This document shows, in pieces, positions 24,031 through 33,167 of a stretch of 64,000 nucleotides of DNA. The stretch lies in NCBI GenBank assembly GCA_963765785.1, contig CAVXXW010000002.1, forward strand, positions 1 through 64,000. The letters are read 5' to 3'. Every line of letters begins with the position of its first letter. Position 1 is the stretch's first letter. The DNA comes from AC-32 sp963765785 (GTDB taxonomy: Bacteria; Actinomycetota; Thermoleophilia; Gaiellales; Gaiellaceae). The position numbers were made by a program, and so were the translations under genes. A model generated the notes under the pieces. The model was not told the origin of the DNA, made no database searches, and saw only the letters and a program-made list of their open reading frames with translations.

Positions 24031-24055
24031 GTTCCCCCCTTCGGAATGGGGGAAC
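24031..24055. terminator. Hairpin GTTCCCCC/GGGGGAAC
   Basis: Perfect 8-bp stem with a 9-nt loop (CTTCGGAAT), downstream of the channel gene and before the next plus-strand gene. It probably terminates transcription. Confidence 0.5.
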
Positions 24056-24157
24056 ACGCCGATGGCACCCTGAATCCCAGGCGCGACGATCGCCTCAAGA
24101 GGAGAGCGCGTTTGTCAAGTGAGTTCCCCTTTCACCACTCAAGAAGGGAGGTCACTC

Positions 24158-24331
24158 ATGTGGTGGGCAATCGGAATCGGCGGCATCTTCCTGTACCTGA
24201 TCGTGGCGTTCACACTCGGGCTGATGACGCTCAGGAACGGGCACGGCTGGATGTTCTTCTTCGGGATCTTCTTCCCGATCCTCTGGATCTTCGGCGCCTT
24301 CTCGCGGCCGCCGGCCGCGACGGCTTACTAG
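24158..24331 (+). CDS. 57-aa two-helix membrane protein
   Basis: MWWAIGIGGIFLYLIVAFTL then GLMTLRNGHGWMFFFGIFFP: two membrane helices with a GHG turn, reminiscent of superinfection-immunity/PLDc_N-type small membrane proteins. Good ribosome site (AGAAGGGAGG). A close paralogue is encoded at 34149-34388, also followed by a DUF6325-type gene. Confidence 0.8.
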   Translation: MWWAIGIGGIFLYLIVAFTLGLMTLRNGHGWMFFFGIFFPILWIFGAFSRPPAATAY

Positions 24332-24416
24332 TGCTCCACACACTCATGTCCGCTTTGTCCGCCTGAGCATCTCCGCCAGTGGACATGCTCAGGCGCACAA
24401 TCAGAGAGGAGTAGTT

Positions 24417-24869
24417 ATGGGTAGCGAGGAAATGCTGGGGCCCGTCGACTATCTGGTCGTCGAGTTCCCGGCCGACAGGGCGAACTTCTCAGGTGAGATG
24501 GCGGCCGAACTGACATCGCTGGTAGAGCGTGGGCTCGTTCGCGTGCTGGATCTGGTGCTGCTCGAGAAGAACGACGACGGGTCCATAGAAGCCGCCGAGC
24601 TGTCGCATGCTGACGAGGCCACGGTGGGCAAGTTGCTATCGCTTGAGGGTGATCTGGCGACGCTGCTGGCCGAGGAAGACGTCGAGAAGTTTGCGGAGAT
24701 CATCGAGCCTGGCTCGATTGCCGCCGTGCTCGTGTACGAGAACCGCTGGGCGGCACCGTTTGCAGCATCGGTGCGACGGTCGGGCGGTCAGCTCATCGCC
24801 AGCGGGCGCATTCCGACGCAGGCGCTGCTTGCTGCGATGGAGCCCGAAGTCGTCATGGAAGGAGTCTGA
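24417..24869 (+). CDS. DUF6325-family protein
   Basis: 150 aa: GPVDYLVVEFPADRANFSGE, then VRVLDLVLLEKNDDGSIEAA, then AAVLVYENRWAAPFAASVRR and a C-terminal helix. This is the typical soluble DUF6325 (DUF1269-like) fold, of unknown function. It is followed 1 bp later by a small basic protein resembling the N-terminus of SHOCT proteins. A degenerate paralogue lies at 33540-34080. Confidence 0.8.
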   Translation: MGSEEMLGPVDYLVVEFPADRANFSGEMAAELTSLVERGLVRVLDLVLLEKNDDGSIEAAELSHADEATVGKLLSLEGDLATLLAEEDVEKFAEIIEPGSIAAVLVYENRWAAPFAASVRRSGGQLIASGRIPTQALLAAMEPEVVMEGV

Positions 24870-24870
24870 G

Positions 24871-25023
24871 ATGCCGCTGGGACCTGGACGAGCAGGCAGG
24901 CGTGGCGTGGTCGGCGGGCCGGTGACGCGAACGGCGGCGGTTGTCGGCACCGCTGCGGTCGTCAAGCACGGTCACGACCGACGAGACGATCGCCGCGATG
25001 ATCGTCGCGATCGCAGGCGCTGA
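24871..25023 (+). CDS. Small basic protein, SHOCT-protein N-terminus-like
   Basis: 50 aa: MPLGPGRAGRRGVVGGPVTR, then TAAVVGTAAVVKHGHDRRDD and an Arg/Asp-rich repeat end. The N-terminal pattern (RRG..RTAAVVGTA) is that of membrane-anchored SHOCT proteins, but the SHOCT helix is missing, so it may be truncated. It is coupled to the DUF6325 gene. Confidence 0.55.
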   Translation: MPLGPGRAGRRGVVGGPVTRTAAVVGTAAVVKHGHDRRDDRRDDRRDRRR

Positions 25024-25224
25024 TCCAACGTCTCTTGCAGTAGCCGGACAGCGCCGAGCGCCACGGCCGGCAGACACCCCGCACCTCCTCAGGTGTGGGG
25101 TGTTTGTACGGACCTTGAGAGAGATCCGAGGGGTGGCTCGCGTGGGAGCGCTTGCTGGTCCTCCTCGCATGGCCCGGTCGACCTCGTTGCTCTTGGTCTC
25201 ACTCTCTGTATCAACGATCCGTTG

Positions 25225-25515
25225 TCAGACGCCCTCGATCGCCGTCAGCCGTCCGGAGCTGATCGCGTCGGTGAATGCCTGGTAGTCCCGCTCGTTTTGG
25301 TCGGCGTAGCGCTCGGAGAAGAGACCTCCTGCAAGGCCACCGGCAGACGAAGCGACACGCTCCGCGCCGTGCGCAACCTCTGTTGCGGCGCCCGCGAACG
25401 TCTCCCCGGCGTTCATTGCATTAGCAACCGCGTAGACGATGCTGCGCCTTAGGAGGTTTCGCCCGCGCTCGGACATGAGTATGGCGGTGGCTCCGGCGGC
25501 AAACCACGGATTCAT
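25225..25515 (-). CDS. Helical protein with DUF2252-like C-terminal tail
   Basis: 96 aa. The first about 70 residues (MNPWFAAGATAILMSERGRN ... AHGAERVASSAGGLAGGL) closely match the protein at 51798-52130. The last 27 (YADQNERDYQAFTDAISSGR) instead match the end of the DUF2252 protein at 31667 (YADQNESDYDAIKKAVESGR). It looks like a fusion of two gene ends. Function unknown. Confidence 0.75.
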   Translation of the reverse strand: MNPWFAAGATAILMSERGRNLLRRSIVYAVANAMNAGETFAGAATEVAHGAERVASSAGGLAGGLFSERYADQNERDYQAFTDAISSGRLTAIEGV

Positions 25516-25798
25516 TAGTCATCCCTCCTTACCGCTTGCAGGAATCTGTTGTGGGCGCCTTCTGGGCGAGTCGGCGCCCTCATGGGCCCCGTAATCCTGC
25601 CTCTGGAGGGTGTGCTCGTCCATCAGCCAGATCGTATGGTCTCTCTGCCCTCTAGCAGCTGGATTCCAACGTGGACGAGTTTGGCGCGCGGGATAGGGTG
25701 AAGAATCGTGCGGCGAGTGTTTTCGCTGAAGAAAGGCAACGCAACGATTACTCCCCGGCTTTCGGAAGTGGCCACTTTCGGCGCCACTCTCGTTGGTC
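25516..25798. other. Intergenic stretch
   Basis: No supported gene. It contains the upstream region of the minus-strand helical-protein gene (AGGAGGGATGAC before its ATG). Nothing else stands out. Confidence 0.4.
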
Positions 25799-26170
25799 TC
25801 AACTTCCGTTGCCGCGCGATTGCGCGGTCTCGGTCGCCTGCTCGACGTGCAGGAAGACCTTGTCCTCACCGAGCGTCTCGAGCACGCCGCTCGTGCGGAG
25901 TTTCTCGAGCGCGGCTCTCGAATGTCCGCGTTGCCTGTCGCGTCCCAACTCCGGAATCTGCGGGAAGCTCACGCGGTAGACGAGGATTCCCAGCGAAATG
26001 ATCACGCCAAGGATGATCGACGGCAGCGTGCCGAAAGCCAAAACGGTGACGAGCACGAAGACGGCAACCGCGAACTCTTGCCACGAGACCCTCAATACCG
26101 GTGCAACGGAGAGACCGGCGATCGTGTCCAGCCGCAGCCACGTCCCTCGCTTGTAGCTGCGAAGCCATCA
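25799..26170 (-). pseudogene. SulP sulfate-permease remnant with internal deletions
   Basis: In one frame the minus strand reads LRSYKRGTWLRLDTIAGLSV, the N-terminal cap of SulP transporters. It then passes directly to WQEFAVAVFVLVTVLAFGTL and SIILGVIISLGILVYRVSF, the last transmembrane part and linker. PELGRDRQRGHSRAALEKLR then joins to SGVLETLGEDKVFLHVEQA, the end of a STAS domain. Most transmembrane helices and most of STAS are gone, although the frame stays open. No good start codon is seen. Not a functional transporter. Confidence 0.75.
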
Positions 26171-26230
26171 CAGAAGGGACGTGGCGGACAAGGAAGCTCT
26201 CGTGGGTCCGCGAGCGGGGCATTCAGCGGC

Positions 26231-26650
26231 TCAGGCGTGCTCGGCGAGCGTGCCGAAGGGGCCCGAGAGCGCGCCGCGATACTCGGGTTGGGCGGCAATG
26301 TCGAGGGTCGTCCCGCTGGCGAGCGTCAAGGTGACGACCGCGGGCTCGTCGGCGAGGTGGCGAAGTTTCTTGTGCTCTTCCTGGGTAGCGGCACGCATCT
26401 TCACGTCACCGACGTCGAGGATGTCCTCGCTCCAGCCCGCCGGGCTCGAGCGCCAAGCGAAAACGTTGGAGACCCAGATTGCGTGACCCCGCTTCCATCG
26501 CGTCTTCCCGGGCGGGAGGACGCGTACCGGGATGTTGCCGCGCCGGTGGCGCAGGCGGCGGTTGTTGAGAATGAGCACTAGAGCGCCGACGGCACAGAGC
26601 CACAGCGGAACGCCGAGCGCTGCCAGGATCACCCAGATCATCGTCGACAC
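26231..26650 (-). CDS. DUF2550-like membrane-anchored protein
   Basis: 139 aa: one N-terminal membrane helix (IWVILAALGVPLWLCAVGAL), then a soluble domain with RGHAIWVSNVFAWRSSPAGW and EDILDVGDVKMRAATQEEH. The layout resembles actinobacterial DUF2550 proteins; function unknown. It lies upstream of the SulP remnant on the same strand. Confidence 0.6.
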   Translation of the reverse strand: MSTMIWVILAALGVPLWLCAVGALVLILNNRRLRHRRGNIPVRVLPPGKTRWKRGHAIWVSNVFAWRSSPAGWSEDILDVGDVKMRAATQEEHKKLRHLADEPAVVTLTLASGTTLDIAAQPEYRGALSGPFGTLAEHA

Positions 26651-26696
26651 CGCCTTCCAATCTGAGGCGGCGAGCTCTCGCTCGCCGCCTCACACG

Positions 26697-27419
26697 TCAC
26701 GGCTTGTAGTTGCTGAACGGGCCACCGACCCGGTCGTAGGTGTTCCCGAGCTCGTCCTGGGTGATCAGGGCATGCCCGTCGTCCGGCGTGAGCACGAGAT
26801 CGCGCTCGAGCACGATGGTTCGGAACTTCCAGCCCGGTGCCGGCTTCAAGCGGGCGCCGAGGTCCGTCAGGCTCGCGTAGGTCTGGTTTGGATCCACGAT
26901 CAGGCTGGCGGACTTCATGCACCAGGAGTCGCCTTCCGGGTCGTCGAGCAGGAAGGCGGGCGAGCGGGCGTCGATGCCGAACTGCGTGTCGCGCTCGACG
27001 TTGATCGGCTTGTAGGCGACGCTCTCGTGTTTGCGCATCTCCTTGGGCACGTCCAGCCACGTGACCCAACGCGCCTTCAGGCCGTTGAAGTCGCGCTCCG
27101 CGCCGACCATGACCTCCACCCAGTCCAGAGTCCAGAGCCTGGGACCGTTCTTGAAGACGCTGAGGACGTCGTACTCGTCTTTCAAGGCGTCGACATCGAC
27201 TTCGTCGAGCACCGCTTGGGGACAGGTATCCCCTTTTCCGTTGGACTCGTTCAGTCCGATCGTGTTGTAGACACCGCCGACCAGATGGTGGGTGATCGCG
27301 TGCCCTCCGATTAGGAACATCTCGGTGTACCGTTGACCGCGGACGCCCTCGAAACGAAGCAGCTTCGCGCCTTCGTCGTCCTGCGGGAGCTTGACTGATA
27401 TGAGCTTCGTGATTCCCAT
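26697..27419 (-). CDS. Unrecognised 240-aa protein, family copy A
   Basis: Soluble, no signal or membrane helix. Conserved blocks shared with the next gene: FEGVRGQRYTEMFLIGGHAI, GVYNTIGLN, the CPQAVLDEVD region, DFNGLKARWVTWLDVPK, PAFLLDDPEGDSWCMKSA, LGARLKPAPGWKFRTIVLER and the end ITQDELGNTYDRVGG. I do not recognise the family. A C-terminal fragment of a third copy lies at 41480-41554. The DNA from here to about 29.7 kb looks less GC-rich than its surroundings. It may cooperate with the neighbouring DUF1254/DUF1214 gene. Confidence 0.8.
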   Translation of the reverse strand: MGITKLISVKLPQDDEGAKLLRFEGVRGQRYTEMFLIGGHAITHHLVGGVYNTIGLNESNGKGDTCPQAVLDEVDVDALKDEYDVLSVFKNGPRLWTLDWVEVMVGAERDFNGLKARWVTWLDVPKEMRKHESVAYKPINVERDTQFGIDARSPAFLLDDPEGDSWCMKSASLIVDPNQTYASLTDLGARLKPAPGWKFRTIVLERDLVLTPDDGHALITQDELGNTYDRVGGPFSNYKP

Positions 27420-27532
27420 TTTCTCCTCCTAGTGTTGACTCAGCGGACGCTCGTTACGGGTGGAAGCTTGTAGCTACCGCCGAGCACCGCGTCGATGGAT
27501 ATCGAACGAGCGGCGGCGTTCGACCGATGGCA

Positions 27533-28255
27533 TCAGGGCAGGAAGCTCGCCGTCCCATCGCCTAGGTAATCGAACGTGTTCTCGAACTCGTCCTGCATGA
27601 TCGTGGCGGTTCCCCCCGCCTTGGTCGGCGCGAGCACCAAGTCGCGATCCAACGTCACGACGCGGAACTTCCAGCCAGCGGGGAGTTTCTTGTACCGCTC
27701 ACCGAGCTTGGAGAGCGTCTCGTAGGTCTGGCCGTAGCTGTCCCTGAACGCCTTCATCACCCATGGCTTGCCGCCTGGATCGTCGAGGATGAAGACAGGC
27801 TTTCCCTTCTCGAAGGTGATCTCCGTCTTGCGCTCGATCGGGGACTTCCTGTAGGTGAGCCAGCCCTTTTCTTTGACGTTGGCGTCCTTGGGGATATGGC
27901 CAAGCCCCATCCAGTAGCCCTTGAGGCCGTTGAATTCGCGCACCGGCCCCACCGGAACCTTCAGATGGTCGTAGATCCAGAACCGAGGTTCGTTGAGGTA
28001 AACGGCGAGCACGTTGTATTCCTTCTTGTACGCCGGCAGATCCAGGTGGTCCACCAGCTCGTCCGGGCAGGAATTGAGCGGGTCTTCGCGGTAGTTCAGC
28101 CCGGTCGTGTTGTAAACGGCTGCCTTCAGGTTCTTGGTGATGGCGTTGCCTCCGATCAGGAAGACCTCGCAGAACCGAAGACCTCGAACGTCATCGAATT
28201 CCTTCACGGTCGTGGCTGCGCCTTCGTCCGGAACGTGTTTACGCAACAAGCCCAT
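27533..28255 (-). CDS. Unrecognised 240-aa protein, family copy B
   Basis: Paralogue of the preceding entry with the same length and blocks: FDDVRGLRFCEVFLIGGNAI, AVYNTTGLNYR, EFNGLKGYWMGLGHIPK, PVFILDDPGGKPWVMKAF, LPAGWKFRVVTLDRDLVL and MQDEFENTFDYLGDGTASFL. Divergence is substantial (clearly below half identical by eye), so the duplication is old. No cofactor or active-site motif is evident. It lies between copy A and the DUF1254/DUF1214 gene on one strand. Confidence 0.8.
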   Translation of the reverse strand: MGLLRKHVPDEGAATTVKEFDDVRGLRFCEVFLIGGNAITKNLKAAVYNTTGLNYREDPLNSCPDELVDHLDLPAYKKEYNVLAVYLNEPRFWIYDHLKVPVGPVREFNGLKGYWMGLGHIPKDANVKEKGWLTYRKSPIERKTEITFEKGKPVFILDDPGGKPWVMKAFRDSYGQTYETLSKLGERYKKLPAGWKFRVVTLDRDLVLAPTKAGGTATIMQDEFENTFDYLGDGTASFLP

Positions 28256-28348
28256 GCTGTCTCCTTGCGATCTCGAGAGGTCCGACCTCCCTATTGTGAG
28301 AAAGGGCCCCGCTCCTGCCTCCGCACCACTTCAGCAGCCAGACGCCGG

Positions 28349-29662
28349 TCATGTCACGCGTGTCAGCGGGGGCGGCGTCCACGATCCATCCAGAATCGAG
28401 GGCGACGTGTCCTGTGGCCAGTAGAGCCGGAGCATCGGGACGAACTTGCCCTTCGGGGCGGGCAGCCAGTTCGCTTCCTTGTCCGCACCGGGCGATTCCG
28501 CCTGGAGATAGAGATCCGTAGAGCCGTCGGGGTTCTCGACGAACGTGTCTCTTTGGCTCAGGCTGTAACGGTTGATCGGGTTCGGCACGAAGAAGAAATC
28601 CGGGTCGTACATGGTCAGCGACCAGAATCCCTTCACCGGCGGCAGCTCGCCCTTCTCGAAGTGCATGACGTATCAATGTTTGGAGCCGTCGTACTTGTCG
28701 CCGTCCGTGTCTTTCTCCGAGAACGGGTACATCGCGTCCTGCGGGAAGTTCAATCCAGGGCCGATCAGGGTGACCATCGCTCGCTGTTCGTAGTCCGATC
28801 CGTATTCGCCGGCGTTGCTGGTCCAGTAGAGCCAGCCGTTGACGGGCTCCTTCTTCTTCATGGCGCGAACCAACTCCAGCAGCGCCAGCTTCGGATCGAG
28901 CTTGTGTCCCAGGTGCGGCAGTTTGCTGTCGTCGAACTCCTGCCCGGGCACGACCCCGATCTCTGCCATGCGCTCGACGATCGCCGCGTCCTCCGGCTTC
29001 GGTGGATTCGTCTCTAGAAGCTTGGCGAGGTAGCTGAAGTACTCGCCCAACGGCAGGTCGTTGACCTGTTTGCGGACCGCCTTCTCCATGTCGAACGTCT
29101 CGTCGACAACACCCGACGGCGGTGCGTACGGCTTGCCGTAGGCACTAAGAGGAACGGACGAGAACTTGTCCTGGAGCTCGTGGACTGCCTTGTAGTCCTC
29201 AGGTGTGCCGGCGCAGTAGACGCGTCCAAGGATCCACACCAGCGCAGTGGGCGACTCGACCTGCGTCGCGCCCTCTGGCAACGCGCCCGACCAACCCGGC
29301 CCGGTGATGACGTACTCCTGAGCCCTGCCGCCCGTGGCCCTCGAACCGGCGACGAAGAACACCTCGTTGTAAGCGCTCAGCATCGGCATGATGTAGAAGC
29401 GTTCGCCCATATCCGGGATGCTGAACACCCACGGCTCGGCCGCCAGATCGAGCCAGACCATTGTGTACAGGGTGTCCGCGTTGGGGGCTGCAGCACCGTG
29501 ATCGTCGACAGGCGGATAGGCCCGCAACTTGATCAGTTGTCCCATCGGAGCATGCGCGTCGTCGGCCCCCTGCACATTCGTCTCATGTCGGCGCGTCATG
29601 TCCATCGTGACGAGCGGGTAGCCAAAGACATACGTGTCTCTCACGATCTTGTGCTTTTCCAT
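28349..29662 (-). pseudogene. DUF1254-DUF1214 protein gene interrupted by an in-frame TGA
   Basis: From the ATG at 29662 (GAGAGG ribosome site) the DUF1254 part reads DTYVFGYPLVTMDMTRRHET ... PNADTLYTMVWLDLAAEPWV ... GERFYIMPMLSAYNEVFFVA and continues to DGDKYDGSKH, then TGA (28673-28675). The same frame continues YVMHFEKGELPPVKGFWSLT and INRYSLSQRDTFVENPDGST, the DUF1214 part normally fused to it. A CGA-to-TGA change would explain the stop. Three codons later an ATG (28666) could reinitiate. Function of the family is unknown. Confidence 0.8.
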
Positions 29663-29932
29663 GACAACCTCTCTTTCAAGAACTCCGGTGACCGCTGAGA
29701 CGCAGCCTTTCGGGGGCGGAGCGACGCTATTGCCTACTCCAGTCACGCCTGAGTGTGACGACCTGAGAGGCGTTGGCGCCTCAGCCGATTCGGGGGATGT
29801 TTTGGCCGGCCGTCAGAGCGCTGGATCGCCGGTCGCCTTCGAAAGACAGCACTCACACGATTTGCTCGAGTCACGGCGGCGGCCGCTCACAGTTGGACAG
29901 GGCTCCGCTCGATGCCTGACTGAGCTCAGGCC

Positions 29933-30265
29933 TTAAGAGGCGGTTGCGGCCGCCCGATCCGGTCGTGCGAGCCCGCTCGGGCTGAGTTTCTCCGCGCCGG
30001 GCTTACGCAACAGTGCGCTTTCCTCTGGATCGGGGAGCAGCCCGCGCGCGCGCGCTCTTTCAACCGCCTCGGTGCGCGTGCTGGCACCGAGCTTCGCGTA
30101 GATATTCGCAACATGAGTCTTCACTGTGCTGCGACGACGATCGAGGCGCTCGGCGATTTCTCCGATTGTCAGCTGCGTTGAGAGGAAAGGGAGAACCCGT
30201 GCCTCGGCAGGTGTGAGGCGCACGCGGCCCCAGAAGGCGCCCTTCGGTCGCTCCTTGATTGTCAC
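29933..30265 (-). CDS. Stand-alone LuxR-type HTH regulator
   Basis: 110 aa, GTG start. It consists almost only of a LuxR C-terminal domain: VRLTPAEARVLPFLSTQLTI, GEIAERLDRRRSTVKTHVAN, IYAKLGASTRTEAVERARAR. There is no receiver or ATPase domain; it looks like the detached tail of an LAL-type regulator. The shared promoter module ends 16 nt before the start. A decayed copy lies at 31090-31447. Confidence 0.82.
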   Translation of the reverse strand: MTIKERPKGAFWGRVRLTPAEARVLPFLSTQLTIGEIAERLDRRRSTVKTHVANIYAKLGASTRTEAVERARARGLLPDPEESALLRKPGAEKLSPSGLARPDRAAATAS

Positions 30266-30569
30266 AACACTGCAAGCGTCGCACGACCGGCTCTCTTCTC
30301 GCCTCGGCCGGACCGGCTGATCTCCCTGAGGAGATGCTCGCGGTGCGTCGCCTGGGACTTGTGAGACGTCGAGCGATCGGCATCTCTTCGGGCAGCGCCC
30401 GGCCCACGCCGCGCCGGCGGTCGCCCTAGCTCACGATCGTATAGAGGAGCAGTTTCCCGTCCACGATCGTCGTGTCGCCCGGAACCAGGAGGCGGGGATC
30501 AAGCCAGGCGCGCGTCCCCATCGCGGCTGCTTCCGCTAGGGGACGCGCGACGTGACTGGCGACGGTGAC
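30266..30569. other. Intergenic stretch with promoter module and gene remnant
   Basis: Holds the shared promoter module at 30282-30320 and, at 30427-30545 (minus), the end of a frame AMGTRAWLDPRLLVPGDTTI with VDGKLLLYTIVS. That frame looks like a gene fragment of unknown family. Nothing else is seen. Confidence 0.4.
30282..30320 (-). promoter_or_regulatory. Shared promoter module, copy 1 (LuxR gene)
   Basis: Minus strand: dyad TCAGCCGGTCCGGCCGA (30320-30304) running into GAGGC, then 15 nt, then CGTG (30285-30282). The gene start is 16 nt further on. Confidence 0.7.
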
Positions 30570-31058
30570 CTACTTCGAAGGCGCCACGGCTACCGGCTGC
30601 TCCGCTGCTGCTGCCTGCAGAGCCGCCTCATCAACCACATCGTGGCTCGAGGTCATGCCGCCGGCTCCAGTCAGCTGCTCACGGATCGCCGGCCCATCCT
30701 CGATCTTGGCGAGCACACCAACTGCCGCCTTGCCAGCGCTGAGGTCGGCCGAGATCCGCGTCTTGTCCTCATCGCTGAGCTTCAGACCCTTGTGGTGCAG
30801 ACCGCCGGCGAGCGTGCCGCCGACGATACCGACGCCAAGGGCGGCGGGACCGAGTAGGACCAGGCACGCGCCAACCCCCGCGCCCGCGCCCCAATTCCTG
30901 GCCCCAACCTTGTCCACCCTGATGTCGCCGGCGTCGTCGAGGACCAGGAGCCCGATCGCGTCGCCGGGAGCAACCCCGGAGTCCTTGAGCTCCACGGCCG
31001 CCGCATCAGCGGCCGGCTCATCGGCGAAGAACGAGAGTACGAGCTGCTTCTCTGCCAT
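30570..31058 (-). CDS. DUF1269-family protein
   Basis: 162 aa from MAEKQLVLSFFADEPAADAA, after GAAAGGA. DUF1269 features: ELKDSGVAPGDAIGLLVLDD, DIRVDKVGARNWGAGAGVGA followed by a glycine-zipper hydrophobic stretch (AALGVGIVGGTLAGGL), then GLKLSDEDKTRISADLSAGK and AAVGVLAKIED. Probably membrane-associated; function unknown. Such genes often accompany DUF6325 and SHOCT genes, as here. Confidence 0.85.
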   Translation of the reverse strand: MAEKQLVLSFFADEPAADAAAVELKDSGVAPGDAIGLLVLDDAGDIRVDKVGARNWGAGAGVGACLVLLGPAALGVGIVGGTLAGGLHHKGLKLSDEDKTRISADLSAGKAAVGVLAKIEDGPAIREQLTGAGGMTSSHDVVDEAALQAAAAEQPVAVAPSK

Positions 31059-31089
31059 TGTGATTCCTTTCTCTTTATGGCGGCGCGCC

Positions 31090-31447
31090 TCAAACGCGTC
31101 CGCGATTTCGATCCATCCCAACGTCTCGGCTGGCCACCGGCGCTCCTCGGCCGGCGGGAACCACGCACGTGATCTCCGACCACCCCCTTCTCGCCAGCGC
31201 ACTTCCCCAGGGATCTGCAAGAAGCCCGAGCTCAGGGGCGCACTCGACGGCCCCGGTGCGCGTACTGACACCGGGCTTGACGTGGATGTGCGCAAGGTGC
31301 GTCTTCACCGTGCTACGACGACGACCGTCGGGCGCGGCGAGCTCCTCGATGGTCGGCTGGGTCGGGAGACAAGGAAGAACCCGCGACTCGGCAGACGTGA
31401 GGCATTCAGGCCTCACGGAGTGTGATTTCGGGCACCTTGACGGTCAC
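31090..31447 (-). pseudogene. Decayed LuxR-type regulator
   Basis: The GTG at 31447 starts VTVKVPEITLREA and stops after 13 codons. The following frame (from 31416) still reads LTSAESRVLPCLPTQPTIEE and RRRSTVKTHLAHIHVKPGVS, clearly related to the intact LuxR protein at 29933. The helix-turn-helix is damaged (AAPDGRRR). It keeps the promoter module at the same 16-nt distance as the intact copy. Confidence 0.7.
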
Positions 31448-31463
31448 AAGACGACGAGCGTGA

Positions 31464-31502
31464 CACGGACACCTCTCTGATCTCCTCAGCCGGAATGGCC
31501 GA
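31464..31502 (-). promoter_or_regulatory. Shared promoter module, copy 2 (decayed LuxR gene)
   Basis: Minus strand: dyad TCGGCCATTCCGGCTGA (31502-31486), GAGGA, 15 nt, CGTG (31467-31464), 16 nt before the old GTG. Confidence 0.65.
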
Positions 31503-31666
31503 TATTTCCAGGCGACCGGCGTGAACACGTGTCCCCGGCGGCGACGGGGTCCTCCGGTAGCCAGGCGCAGTCGTACGGCCTGATGCCGCCGCGAACCCAC
31601 GTAGCGCCGGATGCCTGTCGGCTCAGCCGGCGTTACGGCCGCCGCAGTCCCTCGGTCGTGCTCAGG

Positions 31667-33167
31667 CTAGATCCCAGTCTCGGCCTTGATCCGGCCCGAC
31701 TCGACGGCCTTCTTGATTGCGTCGTAGTCGCTCTCGTTCTGGTCGGCGTACGCAACGGCGAACTCCGCGAGCGCGCGGTCGAAGGTGCCGCCGCCGCCGA
31801 GGTAGCTCGCGATCGCCACCCCATCACCGGACCTGGCGTGCGCACGGGCGAGCGCCTTGCCGCAGATTCCGCCGTAGACGGCGAGCAGGTTCGGCTCCAT
31901 CAGCTCGACGAGGGCCGAGCCCTTCGCGTCCCAGAGTTGGCGGATGTAGAAGTCGCGCTTGACGCCGTCGAGCCTGTCGAAGCGGATCCAGCCGAGCATG
32001 ATGTCGCTGGCCGCCTGCGTCAGCCGCTGGCCCTCGACCACCCGCTGGCCGTGGTTGGCGAACTCGCTTTTGCCGAGGAACGGCTCGAGCACCGATGCCT
32101 CCGCCTCCTTGGCCTGCAGGATCAGCGGGTCCTCGTTGTCCCGCCCGACCATAAGGACGATCCAGGCACGCGTGCCGACGCTCCCGACCCCTACGATCTT
32201 GCGAGCGATGTCGACGAACCGGTACCGCTCGAGCAACCGGCGGCGGTCACCGGTGAGCGTCTTCCGGTACAGCCTCAGCATGATGCGGACCTGCTCTTCG
32301 AGCTGTTCGTAGACGGCCTCGGTCGGAACGAGCTCCCTGACCGGAACGACGACGGGAGGCCCGCTCACAAACCGGGGCTCGCCGTCGACGACCTGGGTCA
32401 GCTTCGAAAACGCACGCAGACTGTCCTTCGACTGTGCCTTGGCGAGGTTCGCCTCCGCCCGCTTGGCCTGCTTCGCGCTCACGCGTTTCTGCAAGGACGC
32501 GAAGAGCGCATCGACGTCGATCCGCGAGTACCAGATGTCCAGGTTCCGCATCTCGGCGTACTCCCTGATCGCCTCGCGTAAGCGCGGCCCGCTGCCAGGT
32601 TGACCGCCTGGCGCTGCTTGTCGTCGAACCCACGGTCGCGACCGGCGACCTCGAAACTCCCCGCCAGGCGCTTGACGTCCCACTCGAACGGGCCCGGCAG
32701 CGTCTCGTCGAAATCGTTGACGTCGAACACGAGCCGGCGATCGGGGCCGAAGGCGCCGAAGTTTGACAGGTGGGCGTCGCCGCAGAGCTGTGCGTGCAGC
32801 CCGGTCCGCGCTTCCCGCGAGGTCGGATGCCATGAAGTAGGCGGCGCCGCGGTAGAACATGAATGCCGATACCATCATCCGCCCATACCGGATCGGAATC
32901 AGGCCCGACACGCGGGTCGGCCTGCTCCTCCAGCATATCGATCGGGTCCCGTCGCATCGCGGCAGCCTCCCAGCCCGCGTGGACGCTCCGCGGCACCTCG
33001 GCCCGCTCGGCCTTTCCGCGCGCCTTTCGCTCCGCGACACTGAAATGCTCGACGCGCGCCGGCCGGCTCCGCGGCGGCTCCGCGCCGTTCTCAGGGGATG
33101 CTTGCTCACCGGCAAGGGGGGACGGTTCCTGGGTGGTGGTGTGAGAAACGTCGGTCACCTGGCTCAT
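31667..33167 (-). pseudogene. DUF2252-family protein gene with three frameshifts
   Basis: Starts MSQVTDVSHTTTQEPSPLAG. HFSVAERKARGKAERAEVPR and PIDMLEEQADPRV lead to a surplus base near 32904-32906, after which IPIRYGRMMVSAFMFYRGAA follows. A second surplus base near 32812 leads to LCGDAHLSNFGAFGPDRRLV and FDVNDFDETLPGPFEWDVKR. One missing base near 32605 returns to REYAEMRNLDIWYSRIDVDA and an intact C-terminal half ending YADQNESDYDAIKKAVESGR. DUF2252 proteins have a kinase-like fold of unknown role. The change pattern fits decay or assembly error. Confidence 0.8.

Noticed and set aside
28673..28675. TGA as selenocysteine codon
   Set aside because: The family has no conserved Cys at this position and no SECIS-like element or Sec machinery is seen; a nonsense change is simpler.
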